This document shows positions 33,701 through 40,787 of a stretch of 64,000 nt of DNA, one piece after another. The translations under genes were made by a program, and so were the position numbers. The stretch spans positions 744,001 to 808,000 of the forward strand of contig JAXLXE010000002.1 in assembly GCA_046328115.1 (NCBI GenBank). The letters are read 5' to 3'. Below the pieces are notes generated by a model. That model made no database searches. It was given only the letters and a program-made list of their open reading frames with translations, and had not been told where the DNA came from. The stretch's first letter is position 1; each line of letters opens with the position of its first letter. The DNA comes from JAXLXE01 sp046328115 (GTDB taxonomy: Bacteria; Chloroflexota; UBA6077; JACCZL01).

Positions 33701-34052
33701 CAAAAGGACGGCCCACCGCGCTCGCGAACAGCACGGCAGAGGAGTCGGCGCTCCAGCCGGACACCGTGCAGGCCTGCGCGTCGTAGGTCAGTCGGCGCAC
33801 CGGGCCACCGTCCACGGGCATGACGTACACGTCAGGAGCCCCATCCTCGCGACCGACAAACGCCACCTGCGCACCGTCTGGAGAGAGGCAGGGATGGCTT
33901 GCCTCGGCCACCCCGGCCGTCAGACGCCAGGCGCGTCCGCCGATGTCCGGCACCATCCAGAGATCATCCTCGCTGACAAAGACGAGCGAGCTTCGGCAGA
34001 TCGTCGGAAATCGAAGGTATCCGGTGGGCGCGCGGTCGCTGCTGGCCGTCAC
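30765..34052 (-). CDS. Tricorn-like protease (peptidase S41)
   Basis: 1095 residues. The N-terminal half builds two beta propellers (repeats such as PCLSPDGAQVAFVGRED, DLAWSADGAWLAYSF and AFDPDGRYLYFLSQ) that in archaeal tricorn channel peptides to the active site. A low-complexity acidic insert (SGDSKADKKPDQDGDPD) lies near residue 540. The C-terminal part has the C1 helical domain, a PDZ domain (GVGIEVGDVLLAING) and the catalytic core: His753 in GTSHAYE and nucleophile Ser972 in NEHAGSDGD, both matching tricorn. The enzyme degrades short peptides in the cytoplasm; there is no signal peptide. GTG start with GAGGAG 8 bases upstream. The tricorn-interacting aminopeptidases F1-F3 are not nearby. 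Confidence 0.92.
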   Translation of the reverse strand: MTASSDRAPTGYLRFPTICRSSLVFVSEDDLWMVPDIGGRAWRLTAGVAEASHPCLSPDGAQVAFVGREDGAPDVYVMPVDGGPVRRLTYDAQACTVSGWSADSSAVLFASAVGRPFARDWWINRVSATGGLATRLPLGPARNVSYGPSGGVVLGRNTADPARWKRYRGGTAGEIWVDARGDGQFARILDLGGNLASPCWVGERIFFLSDHEGVGNVYSCLPDGGDVQRHTDHDAYYARNLSTDGARLVYHAAADVYLLDPAEHHPTRLDIQLGSSRTQRGRRFVSPGRFLQGAALGPDGSDLAVVCRGKAFAFSNWEGAVRQLGVPDGVRYRRLAWLEDRTRLIAAVADEGPREVLGILNARTEAGAEAVRRLDHVDTGRIVTLSVAPKGNRVAVTDHRNALWIIDVGASELPAVRVDASPFHQISDLAWSADGAWLAYSFANTAQTTAIKLCEAASGAVHQVTQPILRDFRPAFDPDGRYLYFLSQRDFNPVYDELQFDLGFPKATRAFLLTLRKDVESPFVPRPRPLVETPSGDSKADKKPDQDGDPDKAAESLQIDLDGIQRRLIPFPGSEGRLGRIRGLKGSPGKVLLSTFPVLGSREAPWYKLVPPAHGTIEVFDFASQKQERLIEGITDFELGPDGGTLLYQAGDRLRVLKAGEKPPAEAGDSPGRASGWIDLDRLKVSVQPAAEWRQMFREAWRLQREHFWTEDMSGIDWDAMYQRYLPLVDRVGSRSELSDLLWELQGELGTSHAYEIGGEYREGPRYPQGFLGADWRLDDTGQMVVDRIVDGDTWDPAATSPLNRPGVGIEVGDVLLAINGQPVGSHPGTLLVHAADQEVELTVKRGGGEPRTVTVRALGGEQAALYREWVDGRRRAVREATGGRVGYVHIPDMGPDGYAEFHRAFLTEYDRDGLIVDARYNGGGHVSGLLMQKLARKRLGYDFPRWGAPEPYPAESPRGPIVAITNEHAGSDGDIFSHTFKLMKLGPLVGKRTWGGVIGIWPRHSLADGTITTQPEFSFFFDDVGWQVENYGTDPDIQVENTPADYARGADPQLERAIGEVLHLLKERPPHSPEPTRRPRLAPGPIAGRNTPGA

Positions 34053-34095
34053 GGCGTGCTCTCCTCAAGTGGCCTCTGAGTGCATATGCTCGTGA

Positions 34096-34124
34096 GGGAT
34101 AGCACTTCGGGGCGCGCCTGCCAA
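34096..34124 (-). promoter_or_regulatory. Tricorn gene promoter (TTGGCA-N17-TATCCC)
   Basis: TTGGCA (34124-34119) and TATCCC (34101-34096) with a 17-nt spacer; the -35 is partly formed by the T-rich tail of the terminator before it. Confidence 0.4.
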
Positions 34125-34125
34125 G

Positions 34126-34147
34126 AAATGGCCGGCTGAGCCCGGCC
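34126..34147 (-). terminator. Intrinsic terminator of the hydratase gene
   Basis: GGCCGG-GCTCAG-CCGGCC on the minus strand, beginning in the stop codon of the hydratase gene and followed by ATTTCTT. The short stem and T-rich run fit Rho-independent termination. Confidence 0.55.
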
Positions 34148-34950
34148 TACCGGAACCGCAGGTTCATCCCAGGCAGCCGCAGTCCCTGGAGCTCGGTGCT
34201 CCACATCTCTCCCGCCTGGATGGGCATGGCAGCCGTGAGCGTGCCCGTGGTGATGATCTCGCCCGCCTGGACCGGCTGGAACGCGGGCAGGCCCTGGAGC
34301 ACCGTGATGAGGTGGGCCAGCGCCAGCAGGGGTGAGTCCAACACCAACGAGCCACCGCCGCGCGCCACGACCTGACCGTCCCGTGACAGCGCGATGCTGA
34401 AGCCCCTGAGGCCAGCTACCAGGTCTGGCAACGCGGTCACCGGACGGGGAGGGCCCACCACCAGCGCGCCGTGCAGTGCGAAGTCCGCCACGGTGTCCGC
34501 AAGCTTGAACTTCCAGTCCAGCATGTGGCTCTGGACGATCTCGAAGCCGTGCGCGATCCAGTCAATGCTCGCCAGGATCGCGGCCTCATCCTGGCCAGAC
34601 GGCGGCGCGTACTTGAAATGCAGGACGATCTCAGGCTCGATCCGCGGTTGCGAGAGGTGACCAATCGCGAGCTCAGCACGGGGCTCCGCGAGAAATGTGA
34701 CCGTGGAGTGGTAGACGGGGGCCCAGATGGGCGAATAGACGCCGTACTCGTCCCAGATTGTCCGATTCGTGAAGCCGATCTTGCGGCCAATGGGTGATTC
34801 GCCGCGGGCGCGGCGGCGACGGACGAGCTCGGCATTGACGCGGTACGCTGTCGCCTCATCGAAACCTGGGTCGCGCGACGTGATCGTCTCAACCAGGCGG
34901 TTGTCATCCAGCGCCGACAGCAGCTCCGTGGCGATCGCGTTGACGTCCAC
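34147..34950 (-). CDS. 2-keto-4-pentenoate hydratase / 4-oxalocrotonate decarboxylase-like (FAH superfamily)
   Basis: 267 residues, the normal length for MhpD/HpaH/DmpE-type enzymes. IGRKIGFTNRTIW is the substrate-binding strand. RIEPEIVLHF holds metal-binding Glu105 and Glu107, with Glu137 in AHGFEIVQSH as the third carboxylate. GEIITTGTLTAAMPI is the family's conserved late motif. The reaction is hydration of 2-hydroxypenta-2,4-dienoate (or decarboxylation of oxalocrotonate) in meta-cleavage pathways for aromatic compounds, but no other pathway gene is close by, so its true substrate is uncertain. GTG start with GGAGG 7 bases upstream. Confidence 0.85.
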   Translation of the reverse strand: MDVNAIATELLSALDDNRLVETITSRDPGFDEATAYRVNAELVRRRRARGESPIGRKIGFTNRTIWDEYGVYSPIWAPVYHSTVTFLAEPRAELAIGHLSQPRIEPEIVLHFKYAPPSGQDEAAILASIDWIAHGFEIVQSHMLDWKFKLADTVADFALHGALVVGPPRPVTALPDLVAGLRGFSIALSRDGQVVARGGGSLVLDSPLLALAHLITVLQGLPAFQPVQAGEIITTGTLTAAMPIQAGEMWSTELQGLRLPGMNLRFR

Positions 34951-35012
34951 CGGCAGGCCTCCGGGGCCCGCGGGTATCGGGTCCGGGCCGCGCCTGATGA
35001 TACGGGAAGGCG

Positions 35013-36701
35013 CTACTCGGCAGACCGGTCCGAGCCGTTGGTCCGGGCCGCTGGCAAGCTAAACGAGAAGCGGCTGCCCTCGCCGGCTTCGCTCTCCACG
35101 CGGACCTCACCGTCCATGGCCTCCACTAGCTCGCGCACGATGGCAAGCCCCAGCCCGGCGCCGCCGCTCTCACGATCTCGAGCGCTGTCACCACGATAGA
35201 AGCGGTCAAAGACAAAGGGCAAGTGCTCTGGCGCGATGCCCTCTCCCGTATCCGCGACGGTGACCCACACCCGGGAATCGCCATTGGCGATCTCGCGATG
35301 CGCGCCCAGCGAGATCAGGCCGCCGGCCGGGGTGTGACGAATTGCGTTTCGCACCAGGTTGCCAAGCACCTGGACCAGCCGCTCCCGATCGGCGACCACG
35401 CTGCCAACATCGGCTGGCACATCCGTGACCACGGTGAGACGCGCCTGGTCGCGCGCGGCCGGGCCAACGCTCTGGGATACCTCCGCGATGACTTCCTGCA
35501 CGTCCGTGGGCACCTTGACGAGGGGCAATACGCGCGCCTCCGCCGTGGAGAGCACGAAGAGATCATCGATCAGCGAACTGAGATGCGTGGTCTCGCGGCT
35601 GATGACGCCAAGATACTCGCGCTCCACCTCATCGTCGCCGGCAGCGCCCGGACCCCGCATCAGGAGGGACTCCACGTGGCCGCGGATGGAGGCCAGCGGC
35701 GTACGTAGCTCGTGCGATACGTTCGCGACAAGCTCGCGCCGCGAGCGTAGCGCGGCCTCGGCCTGAGTCCGCGCGCTCTCCAACTCCCCCACGGTCATCG
35801 CGATGCGCTCCGCCATGTGGTTGAATCGACGAGAAAGGTGGCCCACTTCGTCGGGAGGCCCTTCATCCACACGCCGCGAGAGATCACCCTCAGACAATCC
35901 CTCCGCCGCGCTGCCGAGCCGCTCTAGGCGAGCGACCAGGCGCCTGGACAGTGAGTACGCCAGGAACACTGAGGTCGCGAGCGCGAAAGCGAAGGCACCG
36001 ACGAGCACGGTCACGCTGGCAGCGGTAAAGAAGGCGAACCCACGGACGAACCAGGCGAATCGGTCCAGCACGATGACGGCCGTCTTGCCCACGATCACGG
36101 AGCCGACAGGAGAATCGTCCTGATCTAGAACGACCCAGCCGCCTAGCGCCATGGGCCGGCCGTCTCGCCGATCGCCATCTGAGACGGTGATTACCAGGTT
36201 GCCCACCTCACGGCTGCCGGACATGGCCGCCTGGTGGATGGACATCCACATTGGCCGCTCCGGGGTGTCGAAGTCCGGACCACTGGAGTCGGAGCTGGCG
36301 ACAACTCGCCCGTCTCGATCCAGGAGCACGATGTAGGCGATTCGCCGGAGCCCGGGAGCCACGGCCTCGATGCGCCGTGGGGTCTCCGCCGCCAGGAGGC
36401 CGGGTCCGGCCTGGACCCTCAGGCCACCGCGGCTGATCAGTTTCAGTGCGGCGCTGATGTCCTGGCCGGCGTCTCCGCGCGTGACCATCCCGCTGATGGC
36501 GTTGGCGATGGTGCGCGCGTCCGACATGGGCTCACGGGAGGGCTCGGTCTGGTAAGCGGAGATGCTGCTGCCAATGATGACGATGGCGGCAACCATCAGA
36601 ACCAGCGTGCTGGCGATGGCGATGAGGTGCGAGATGGTGAGCTGCCAGCGGAGCCGCGCCGTACGCGCTCCCCACCGAGGCCAATGGCAGATCCGTCCCA
36701 C
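35013..36701 (-). CDS. Sensor histidine kinase (two TM, HAMP, HisKA, HATPase)
   Basis: 562 residues from GTG at 36701, chosen so that it starts after the regulator's stop codon; an ATG-like start at 36812 would overlap that gene by 80 bases. Helix 1 (about 19-43), an extracytoplasmic sensor of about 175 residues (PDC/Cache-like: YIVLLDRDGRVVASSD, GSVIVGKTAVI), helix 2 (about 222-250), HAMP (RRLVARLERLGSAAEGLSEGDL), the phospho-acceptor His330 in NVSHELRTPL, and ATP-binding boxes N (NLVRNAIRHT), G1 (DTGEGI), F (FDRFYRG) and G2 (GGAGLGLAI). It should phosphorylate the adjacent OmpR-type regulator. The ligand is not known. Confidence 0.9.
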   Translation of the reverse strand: MGRICHWPRWGARTARLRWQLTISHLIAIASTLVLMVAAIVIIGSSISAYQTEPSREPMSDARTIANAISGMVTRGDAGQDISAALKLISRGGLRVQAGPGLLAAETPRRIEAVAPGLRRIAYIVLLDRDGRVVASSDSSGPDFDTPERPMWMSIHQAAMSGSREVGNLVITVSDGDRRDGRPMALGGWVVLDQDDSPVGSVIVGKTAVIVLDRFAWFVRGFAFFTAASVTVLVGAFAFALATSVFLAYSLSRRLVARLERLGSAAEGLSEGDLSRRVDEGPPDEVGHLSRRFNHMAERIAMTVGELESARTQAEAALRSRRELVANVSHELRTPLASIRGHVESLLMRGPGAAGDDEVEREYLGVISRETTHLSSLIDDLFVLSTAEARVLPLVKVPTDVQEVIAEVSQSVGPAARDQARLTVVTDVPADVGSVVADRERLVQVLGNLVRNAIRHTPAGGLISLGAHREIANGDSRVWVTVADTGEGIAPEHLPFVFDRFYRGDSARDRESGGAGLGLAIVRELVEAMDGEVRVESEAGEGSRFSFSLPAARTNGSDRSAE

Positions 36702-36732
36702 GGCGTCGCGTGCGTTCGTGATGTTCGCGCGG

Positions 36733-37446
36733 CTAGTTGGCCGCGGTGGCAGCAGCGAGTTTGGCTGAGAATCGATAGCCGATGCCCCAGACTGTCTCAA
36801 TGGCCTCGCCAATGGAGCCTAGCTTCTTGCGCAGTCGGAGAACGTGCGTGTCCACCGTGCGGTCAAACCCACCGTAGTCGTACCCCCACACCTTCTCCAC
36901 GAGATAGTCCCGGCTGAAGGCGCGTCCACGGTTCTGGACCAGCAACACGAGCAGGTCGAACTCCTTAGGCGTCAGCTCGATCTCCTGCTGATTGACGGTC
37001 ACCACGTGCTGGCCCACGTCTATCTTCAGCGGGCCGGCCTCGAGCGCCGTGGTCTCAGTGTCACGCGGTCGATCGGATCGCAGCAGCTCCACGCGACGGA
37101 GGAGCGCACGGACACGCGCCATCAACTCGCGGATGCTGAACGGCTTCGTGAGGTAATCGTCGGCGCCAACCTCCAGGCCGAGCACGCGGTCCACCTCCTC
37201 TGAGCGGGCCGTGAGCATGAGGATGGGAACGATGCTCTCCTTGCGGACTCGGCGGCAGACCTCCAGGCCGTCCAGGCGGGGCATCATCCAGTCCAGAATG
37301 ATGGCGTCCGGTTTCTCGGAGGCAACCGCGTCAACCGCGGCCAGACCGTCAAACACCTGGACGGCGCGGTGCCCCTCCTCCTCGAGGTGGCGCTTGATCA
37401 GGTTATTCAGGTCGCGCTGGTCCTCAGCAATGACGATTGTGGCCAC
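36733..37446 (-). CDS. OmpR/PhoB-family response regulator
   Basis: 237 residues. Receiver domain with the acidic pocket (AED near residue 8-10), phospho-acceptor Asp52 in ILDWMMPRLDG, the conserved Thr in MLTARSE and Lys in TKPF. The C-terminal winged helix shows IELTPKEFDLLVLL and the recognition region GGFDRTVDTHVLRLRKKL. GTG start with GGAG 6 bases upstream; an in-frame TAG 54 bases upstream rules out a longer N-terminus that would include the tandem repeat. It is first in the operon with the kinase, and transcription must start in or beyond the repeat region at 37447-37784. Confidence 0.93.
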   Translation of the reverse strand: MATIVIAEDQRDLNNLIKRHLEEEGHRAVQVFDGLAAVDAVASEKPDAIILDWMMPRLDGLEVCRRVRKESIVPILMLTARSEEVDRVLGLEVGADDYLTKPFSIRELMARVRALLRRVELLRSDRPRDTETTALEAGPLKIDVGQHVVTVNQQEIELTPKEFDLLVLLVQNRGRAFSRDYLVEKVWGYDYGGFDRTVDTHVLRLRKKLGSIGEAIETVWGIGYRFSAKLAAATAAN

Positions 37447-37504
37447 GGTGGACTCCAGTCCGCTGGCGCCCCCACGAGGACGCCGGCCGGTGGGCGGCTA
37501 CTTG

Positions 37505-37585
37505 CTGGCTGCTCTACTGGCTGCTCTACTGGCTGCTCTACTGGCTGCTCTACTGGCTGCTCTACTGGCTGCTCTACTGGCTGCT
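37505..37585. repeat. 12-bp tandem repeat, 6.75 copies (CTGGCTGCTCTA)
   Basis: Six perfect copies of a 12-base unit and a 9-base partial copy, ending in CTGGCTGCTAAA. It begins 58 bases upstream of the regulator's GTG. On the plus strand it could read Leu-Leu-Ala-Ala repeatedly and on the minus strand Gln-Pro-Val-Glu in one frame, but neither is joined to a real gene. Perfect repeats of this kind change copy number by slippage. Confidence 0.97.
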
Positions 37586-37609
37586 AAAGATGGTACGGCG
37601 AGCTTGTCT

Positions 37610-37664
37610 CGAATCGGTGAACGCGCGGGAGGCGGTCCAGGGGCCTGACAGGTTCACCGATTCG
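37610..37664. promoter_or_regulatory. 13-bp inverted repeat CGAATCGGTGAAC with 29-bp spacer
   Basis: Left arm 37610-37622 and right arm 37652-37664 (GTTCACCGATTCG) are exact complements. Arm centres are 42 bp apart, close to four helical turns. This suits paired operator sites for one regulator, such as the adjacent OmpR-type protein. An RNA stem is also possible. Confidence 0.6.
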
Positions 37665-37784
37665 TGACGGATGCGTCATGGCGGCTTGACAGGGGCTACC
37701 TATCGTTCAACTGTGCCCACTCCGAGGCTCGGCTGGCCAGCGTCGCCAAGGGGTTGGGCCGAATCAACCAATCGGGAGAAGCTC

Positions 37785-38306
37785 ATGAAGCGCCTACGAT
37801 TTCCTCTGGCCGTATTGGCCACGTCTATCGCGTTGGTGGCGGGGATCGCCGTGGTGGGCCTGTTTGGGGTCCGCTACGCCGCGGCGGAGTCGCCCGCCGG
37901 GCCGTGGCCGTTCCTGACGGCATTTCCGGAGATGGCAGGATTGAGGACGCTGGATCCCGCCCAGCGGTTCGCCCACTTCCAGGGACTCCAACTATCCCTG
38001 AAGGACAACGCGGACAAGCCCATGACGATCCAGGTGACGCCGGGCAAGGTCACCGCGGCCTCAGCCACGAGCCTGAGCATCGCGGCCAATGACGGAACGT
38101 CCAAGACGTACGCGCTCACGGACAAGACCGTCATCCGCGGGCGTCCGGGTGAGTCGGGGCAGCCCAGCCTGAAGACGGGCGAGATGGTGGTCGTGGTCAC
38201 GGCCGCTGGCGAGAATGCCGCGCGCGTGGTCCTTGACGGCGGCACGGAGGGGTTCGCCCCGCCGCATGGTTTTGGTCCCGGCCGGTTTGGCCCGCCAATG
38301 CGCTGA
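37785..38306 (+). CDS. Small exported protein with DUF5666-like beta domain
   Basis: 173 residues from ATG at 37785 with GGGAG 6 bases upstream. MKRLRFPLAVLATSIALVAGIAVVGLFG is a signal peptide ending near YAAAES. Residues about 85-150 (GKVTAASATSLSIAANDGT, KTYALTDKTVIRG, LKTGEMVVVV) match the repeated strand pattern of DUF5666-type domains. The tail is Gly/Pro/Phe rich (GFGPGRFGPPMR). Divergent from the two-component system across the repeat region, so likely controlled by it. Function unknown, presumably extracytoplasmic. Confidence 0.72.
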   Translation: MKRLRFPLAVLATSIALVAGIAVVGLFGVRYAAAESPAGPWPFLTAFPEMAGLRTLDPAQRFAHFQGLQLSLKDNADKPMTIQVTPGKVTAASATSLSIAANDGTSKTYALTDKTVIRGRPGESGQPSLKTGEMVVVVTAAGENAARVVLDGGTEGFAPPHGFGPGRFGPPMR

Positions 38307-38342
38307 CCCAGCGGAGGTCGCCATTCGGTTCTGACAGCGGAT

Positions 38343-38382
38343 CCCCCACCCGTGCGCATGCGACGGCGTGCGGGTGCGGGGG
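38343..38382 (+). terminator. GC-rich terminator-like stem-loop
   Basis: Arms 38343-38357 (CCCCC-ACCCG-TGCGC) and 38366-38382 pair with a 2-base bulge and two wobble pairs around an 8-base loop. It ends the exported-protein transcript; the following -10 box lies 20 bases on. No T tract. Confidence 0.5.
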
Positions 38383-38401
38383 TCCGCGCGTCACCCGTCC
38401 C

Positions 38402-38407
38402 TATAAT
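38402..38407 (+). promoter_or_regulatory. -10 box TATAAT, 6 nt before the glycosyltransferase start
   Basis: A consensus TATAAT ends 6 nt before GTG at 38414, with no -35 box and no ribosome site, as expected for a leaderless mRNA. Confidence 0.6.
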
Positions 38408-38413
38408 GCCCGG

Positions 38414-39559
38414 GTGCGGGTGCAGATCATCACCTCCAGGGTAGGTGGCGGGCACCTGAGCGTGGCCCAGGCGCTGGCAGACGCGTTCCGCGGCCCGTCA
38501 CCGACGCCCGTGGACGTATGGGTGGATGATCTGTACGTCAATCTGGCGCGGTTTCCGGCCAGCAAGTTCCCCAGCGCCTACGCCCTGATGACGCGCCGAT
38601 TCCCGCGACTCTGGCGGGCCGTCTTTGAGCGGACCAACCGTCCGCCTGGACCGAAGCGGCTGGAGCTGCTTGCAGATCCCGTGGGTGGACCCGCCGCGCA
38701 AGCTTTGATCGAGCGGCGACGCCCCCACGTGGTGGTCTCCGTGCTTCCCGGCGTCAATGGTTTTCTGGCACGGGCAATCGCGAGAGCCGGGCTGCCGACA
38801 CGCCTGGAGGTGGTGATCACGGACTGGGCAGACGTGCATCTTGGCTGGGTATCGGCCGGTGTGGACCACTTCTGCGTACCCACCGAGGCCGCGGCGCGAA
38901 CGTGCCGGGTGGTGGGAGTGACGGAGTGGGCCATTGACGTGGTGGGGTATCCGGTGCGGCTGCCGTTCACGCTTGCGACCAGCCGCGCGGAAGCACGTCA
39001 ACGGCTGGGATTGAAGCCGCGAGGGTTTCTGATCCTGACGATGGCGGGGACGGAGGGCTCGGCACGGGCCGTGGCCCACATCGAGAGTCTGCTGGAGACA
39101 CGGCTGGACGCGGAGATCGCCGTCCTCTGCGGACGGAACGCCGGGCTGAAGCGGCGTGTGGAGGGACTGCGCGCGTCGGATCCGGTGCGTGTTCTGAACT
39201 TTGTGGAAGACACGTGGGACTGGATGGCCGCCGCTGACCTGTTGATCACCAAACCCGGCGGCTCCACGCTCGCGGAGGCCTTCGCGCGTGCACTGCCAGC
39301 GATTTTGATCGATCCACTGCCCGGCCAGGAGGAGGGCAACGTGCGCTACACGGTGTCGCGGGGGGCGGCCGAGCTCGCCACGTCCCCGTCCCACCTGGCC
39401 ACGCTCGCACGGGAGCTCAGGTGGGCCGAGCCGCGCCGGCGCCTGATTGCGCAGCGTGCGGCCGCGCTGAGCCGGCCCGACGCTGCCAATCGGGCGGCTC
39501 TAGGGATCTTGCGGCGTGCTGCCGAGGTGGAGCTTTCGGCCGAAGCGGCCGCGGAGTAG
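38414..39559 (+). CDS. Processive diacylglycerol glycosyltransferase-like (MGDG synthase/MurG type, GT28)
   Basis: 381 residues. The N-terminal lobe contains the lipid-acceptor loop SRVGGGHLSVAQAL; VITDWADVHLGWVSAGVDHFCVPTEAA matches the D..H..W..D.Y.V pattern of MGDG synthases. The C-terminal lobe has the NDP-sugar site: NFVEDTWDWMAAADLLITKPGGSTLAEA (family KPGGxTxxE) and LPGQEEGNVRY. It should add glucose or galactose from UDP-sugar to diacylglycerol at the inner membrane face. The next gene, UppP, starts 49 bases on. Confidence 0.85.
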   Translation: MRVQIITSRVGGGHLSVAQALADAFRGPSPTPVDVWVDDLYVNLARFPASKFPSAYALMTRRFPRLWRAVFERTNRPPGPKRLELLADPVGGPAAQALIERRRPHVVVSVLPGVNGFLARAIARAGLPTRLEVVITDWADVHLGWVSAGVDHFCVPTEAAARTCRVVGVTEWAIDVVGYPVRLPFTLATSRAEARQRLGLKPRGFLILTMAGTEGSARAVAHIESLLETRLDAEIAVLCGRNAGLKRRVEGLRASDPVRVLNFVEDTWDWMAAADLLITKPGGSTLAEAFARALPAILIDPLPGQEEGNVRYTVSRGAAELATSPSHLATLARELRWAEPRRRLIAQRAAALSRPDAANRAALGILRRAAEVELSAEAAAE

Positions 39560-39591
39560 GCGAGGGCGGAAGCGCTCGGGCCCTCGTGGGC

Positions 39592-39597
39592 TACAAT
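39592..39597 (+). promoter_or_regulatory. -10 box TACAAT upstream of uppP
   Basis: TACAAT ends 10 nt before the ATG of uppP with no -35 and no ribosome site; near-leaderless start expected. Confidence 0.45.
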
Positions 39598-39607
39598 CCG
39601 CCCGCCC

Positions 39608-40429
39608 ATGGACCTCACTCTCTTGCAAGCGGCCATCCTTGGCGTGGTCCAGGGACTGACGGAGTTCCTCCCGATCTCGAGCTCCGGGCACTTGATTCTG
39701 GTGCCCTGGCTGCTGGGGTGGCGCGAGCACTCCCTCACGTTTGACCTGGCGCTACACCTGGGCACGGCGATGTCCTTGCTAGCGTACTTCTGGCGCGAGT
39801 GGGCGCGTCTGGGCATGGCAGTGCTGGCGGGGCTGCGGAACCGCGCGGCGTGGAGCACACCGGAATGGCACCTGGCGTGGATGCTGGTGGGCGGATCCGC
39901 GCCGGCGGCAGTAGCGGGCCTGCTCTTTGAGAAGGTGATCGAGGAAAACGTCCGGCAGCCCTGGCTGGTGGGAATCCTGCTGATCGTCTTTGGCGTGGCG
40001 CTCTGGTTTGCCGACCGGGCGGTGGAGCCGGGACGGTCGCCGCGCACCGTGCGTTGGCGGGATACAGTGGTGGTGGGCTGCGCGCAGGTGCTGGCACTGC
40101 TGCCAGGGGTCTCACGCTCCGGCGTGACGATCACCGCCGGCCTGTTGCTGGGGCTGGACCGGGCTGGCGCGGCGCGATTCTCCTTCTTGCTCTCTGCGCC
40201 GATCATCTTCGGTGCCGCGCTCTACAAGCTGCGGATTCTGGTGAAGGAGCCGCTGGCAGCGAGCGAGGCCGCTAGCTTCGTGCTCGGCGCGATCGTGGCG
40301 GCGGTCGTGGGGGCGGCGGCGATTGGTTTCCTGCTGCGGATGCTGGCGAGAAGCTCGCTGCTGTCATTCGTGGTGTACCGCGTGATCGTCGGCGTGGCCG
40401 CGATCGCCTTATCGTTCAGCGGCCGGTGA
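39608..40429 (+). CDS. uppP: Undecaprenyl-diphosphate phosphatase
   Basis: 273 residues with about eight membrane helices. GVVQGLTEFLPISSSGHL (around 12-29) and PGVSRSGVTI (around 167-176) are the two catalytic motifs of BacA/UppP, with the Glu of the first and the Arg of the second at the phosphate site. It recycles undecaprenyl pyrophosphate to the monophosphate carrier for wall and glycan synthesis. Overproduction gives bacitracin resistance. It fits the nearby lipid glycosyltransferase and the polyprenyl-donor-dependent GT39 enzymes. Confidence 0.95.
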   Translation: MDLTLLQAAILGVVQGLTEFLPISSSGHLILVPWLLGWREHSLTFDLALHLGTAMSLLAYFWREWARLGMAVLAGLRNRAAWSTPEWHLAWMLVGGSAPAAVAGLLFEKVIEENVRQPWLVGILLIVFGVALWFADRAVEPGRSPRTVRWRDTVVVGCAQVLALLPGVSRSGVTITAGLLLGLDRAGAARFSFLLSAPIIFGAALYKLRILVKEPLAASEAASFVLGAIVAAVVGAAAIGFLLRMLARSSLLSFVVYRVIVGVAAIALSFSGR

Positions 40430-40444
40430 CGTCGACGCCAGTTG

Positions 40445-40474
40445 TTGGCTTCAAGCTGTCGCCGGAGCTAGTAT
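40445..40474 (+). promoter_or_regulatory. Candidate copper-operon promoter (TTGGCT-N18-TAGTAT)
   Basis: -35-like TTGGCT (40445-40450) and -10-like TAGTAT (40469-40474) with an 18-nt spacer. The predicted start falls in the operator directly downstream. Confidence 0.45.
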
Positions 40475-40479
40475 TGAGT

Positions 40480-40496
40480 ACCCCCCCAGGGGGGGT
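40480..40496. promoter_or_regulatory. CsoR operator
   Basis: The 17-bp palindrome A-C7-A-G7-T lies between the -10 box and the csoR start. It matches the G/C-tract operators of CsoR/RcnR proteins, which release DNA on binding Cu(I). Confidence 0.85.
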
Positions 40497-40508
40497 GCGA
40501 GATGAGGC

Positions 40509-40775
40509 GTGCGAGCGGACAAGCGCGACGTACTGAACCGGCTGGCCTACATCGAGGGTCACGTGAAAGGCATCCGCGGTATGGTGGCGGAGGACCGATA
40601 CTGCGTGGACATCTTGAAGCAGACCTACGCGGTGAAGCGCGCGATAGACAAGCTGGAAAGCGTCCTGCTGGCGGGCCATCTGGATGGCTGCGTGCGGGAA
40701 GGCTTCCGCGAGGAGCGGGCTGAGCAGATGGTGGCGGAGCTCCGCGACCTGTTTGAGCTGACCCAGAAGGCGTAG
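40509..40775 (+). CDS. csoR: CsoR-family copper-sensing repressor
   Basis: 88 residues, all helical. The Cu(I) ligands are Cys32 (RYCVDIL), His57 and Cys61 (GHLDGC). Their spacing (25 and 4) is identical to that of Mycobacterium tuberculosis CsoR (Cys36, His61, Cys65). As apo-tetramer it binds the operator just upstream and represses the operon; copper binding releases it. GTG start. The copA gene follows 12 bases later, so repressor and pump are on one transcript. Confidence 0.94.
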   Translation: MRADKRDVLNRLAYIEGHVKGIRGMVAEDRYCVDILKQTYAVKRAIDKLESVLLAGHLDGCVREGFREERAEQMVAELRDLFELTQKA

Positions 40776-40787
40776 GAACCAGACGCC

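Larger units (their letters stand above)
37447..37784. other. Divergent control region between response-regulator operon and exported-protein gene
   Basis: 338 bases without a credible gene. From left to right: the regulator's ribosome site, a 12-bp tandem array (37505-37585), a 13-bp inverted repeat with arms 42 bp apart (37610-37664), the small inverted repeat TGACG-GATG-CGTCA (37666-37679), a TTGACA box (37686-37691) with no good partner, and GGGAG for the gene at 37785. Both flanking genes are transcribed outwards. Confidence 0.75.

Noticed and set aside
37505..37585. CRISPR array
   Set aside because: Units are 12 bp and directly adjacent with no spacers.
37211..37667. Frames containing Leu-Leu-Ala-Ala or Gly-Cys-Ser-Thr repeats over the 12-bp array
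   Set aside because: They run from inside the regulator gene on the wrong strand and end without any domain; the repeat itself creates the open frame.
37686..37714. Promoter with consensus TTGACA for the exported-protein gene
   Set aside because: No acceptable -10 box at 16-18 nt (AACTGT only); left as an unpaired box.
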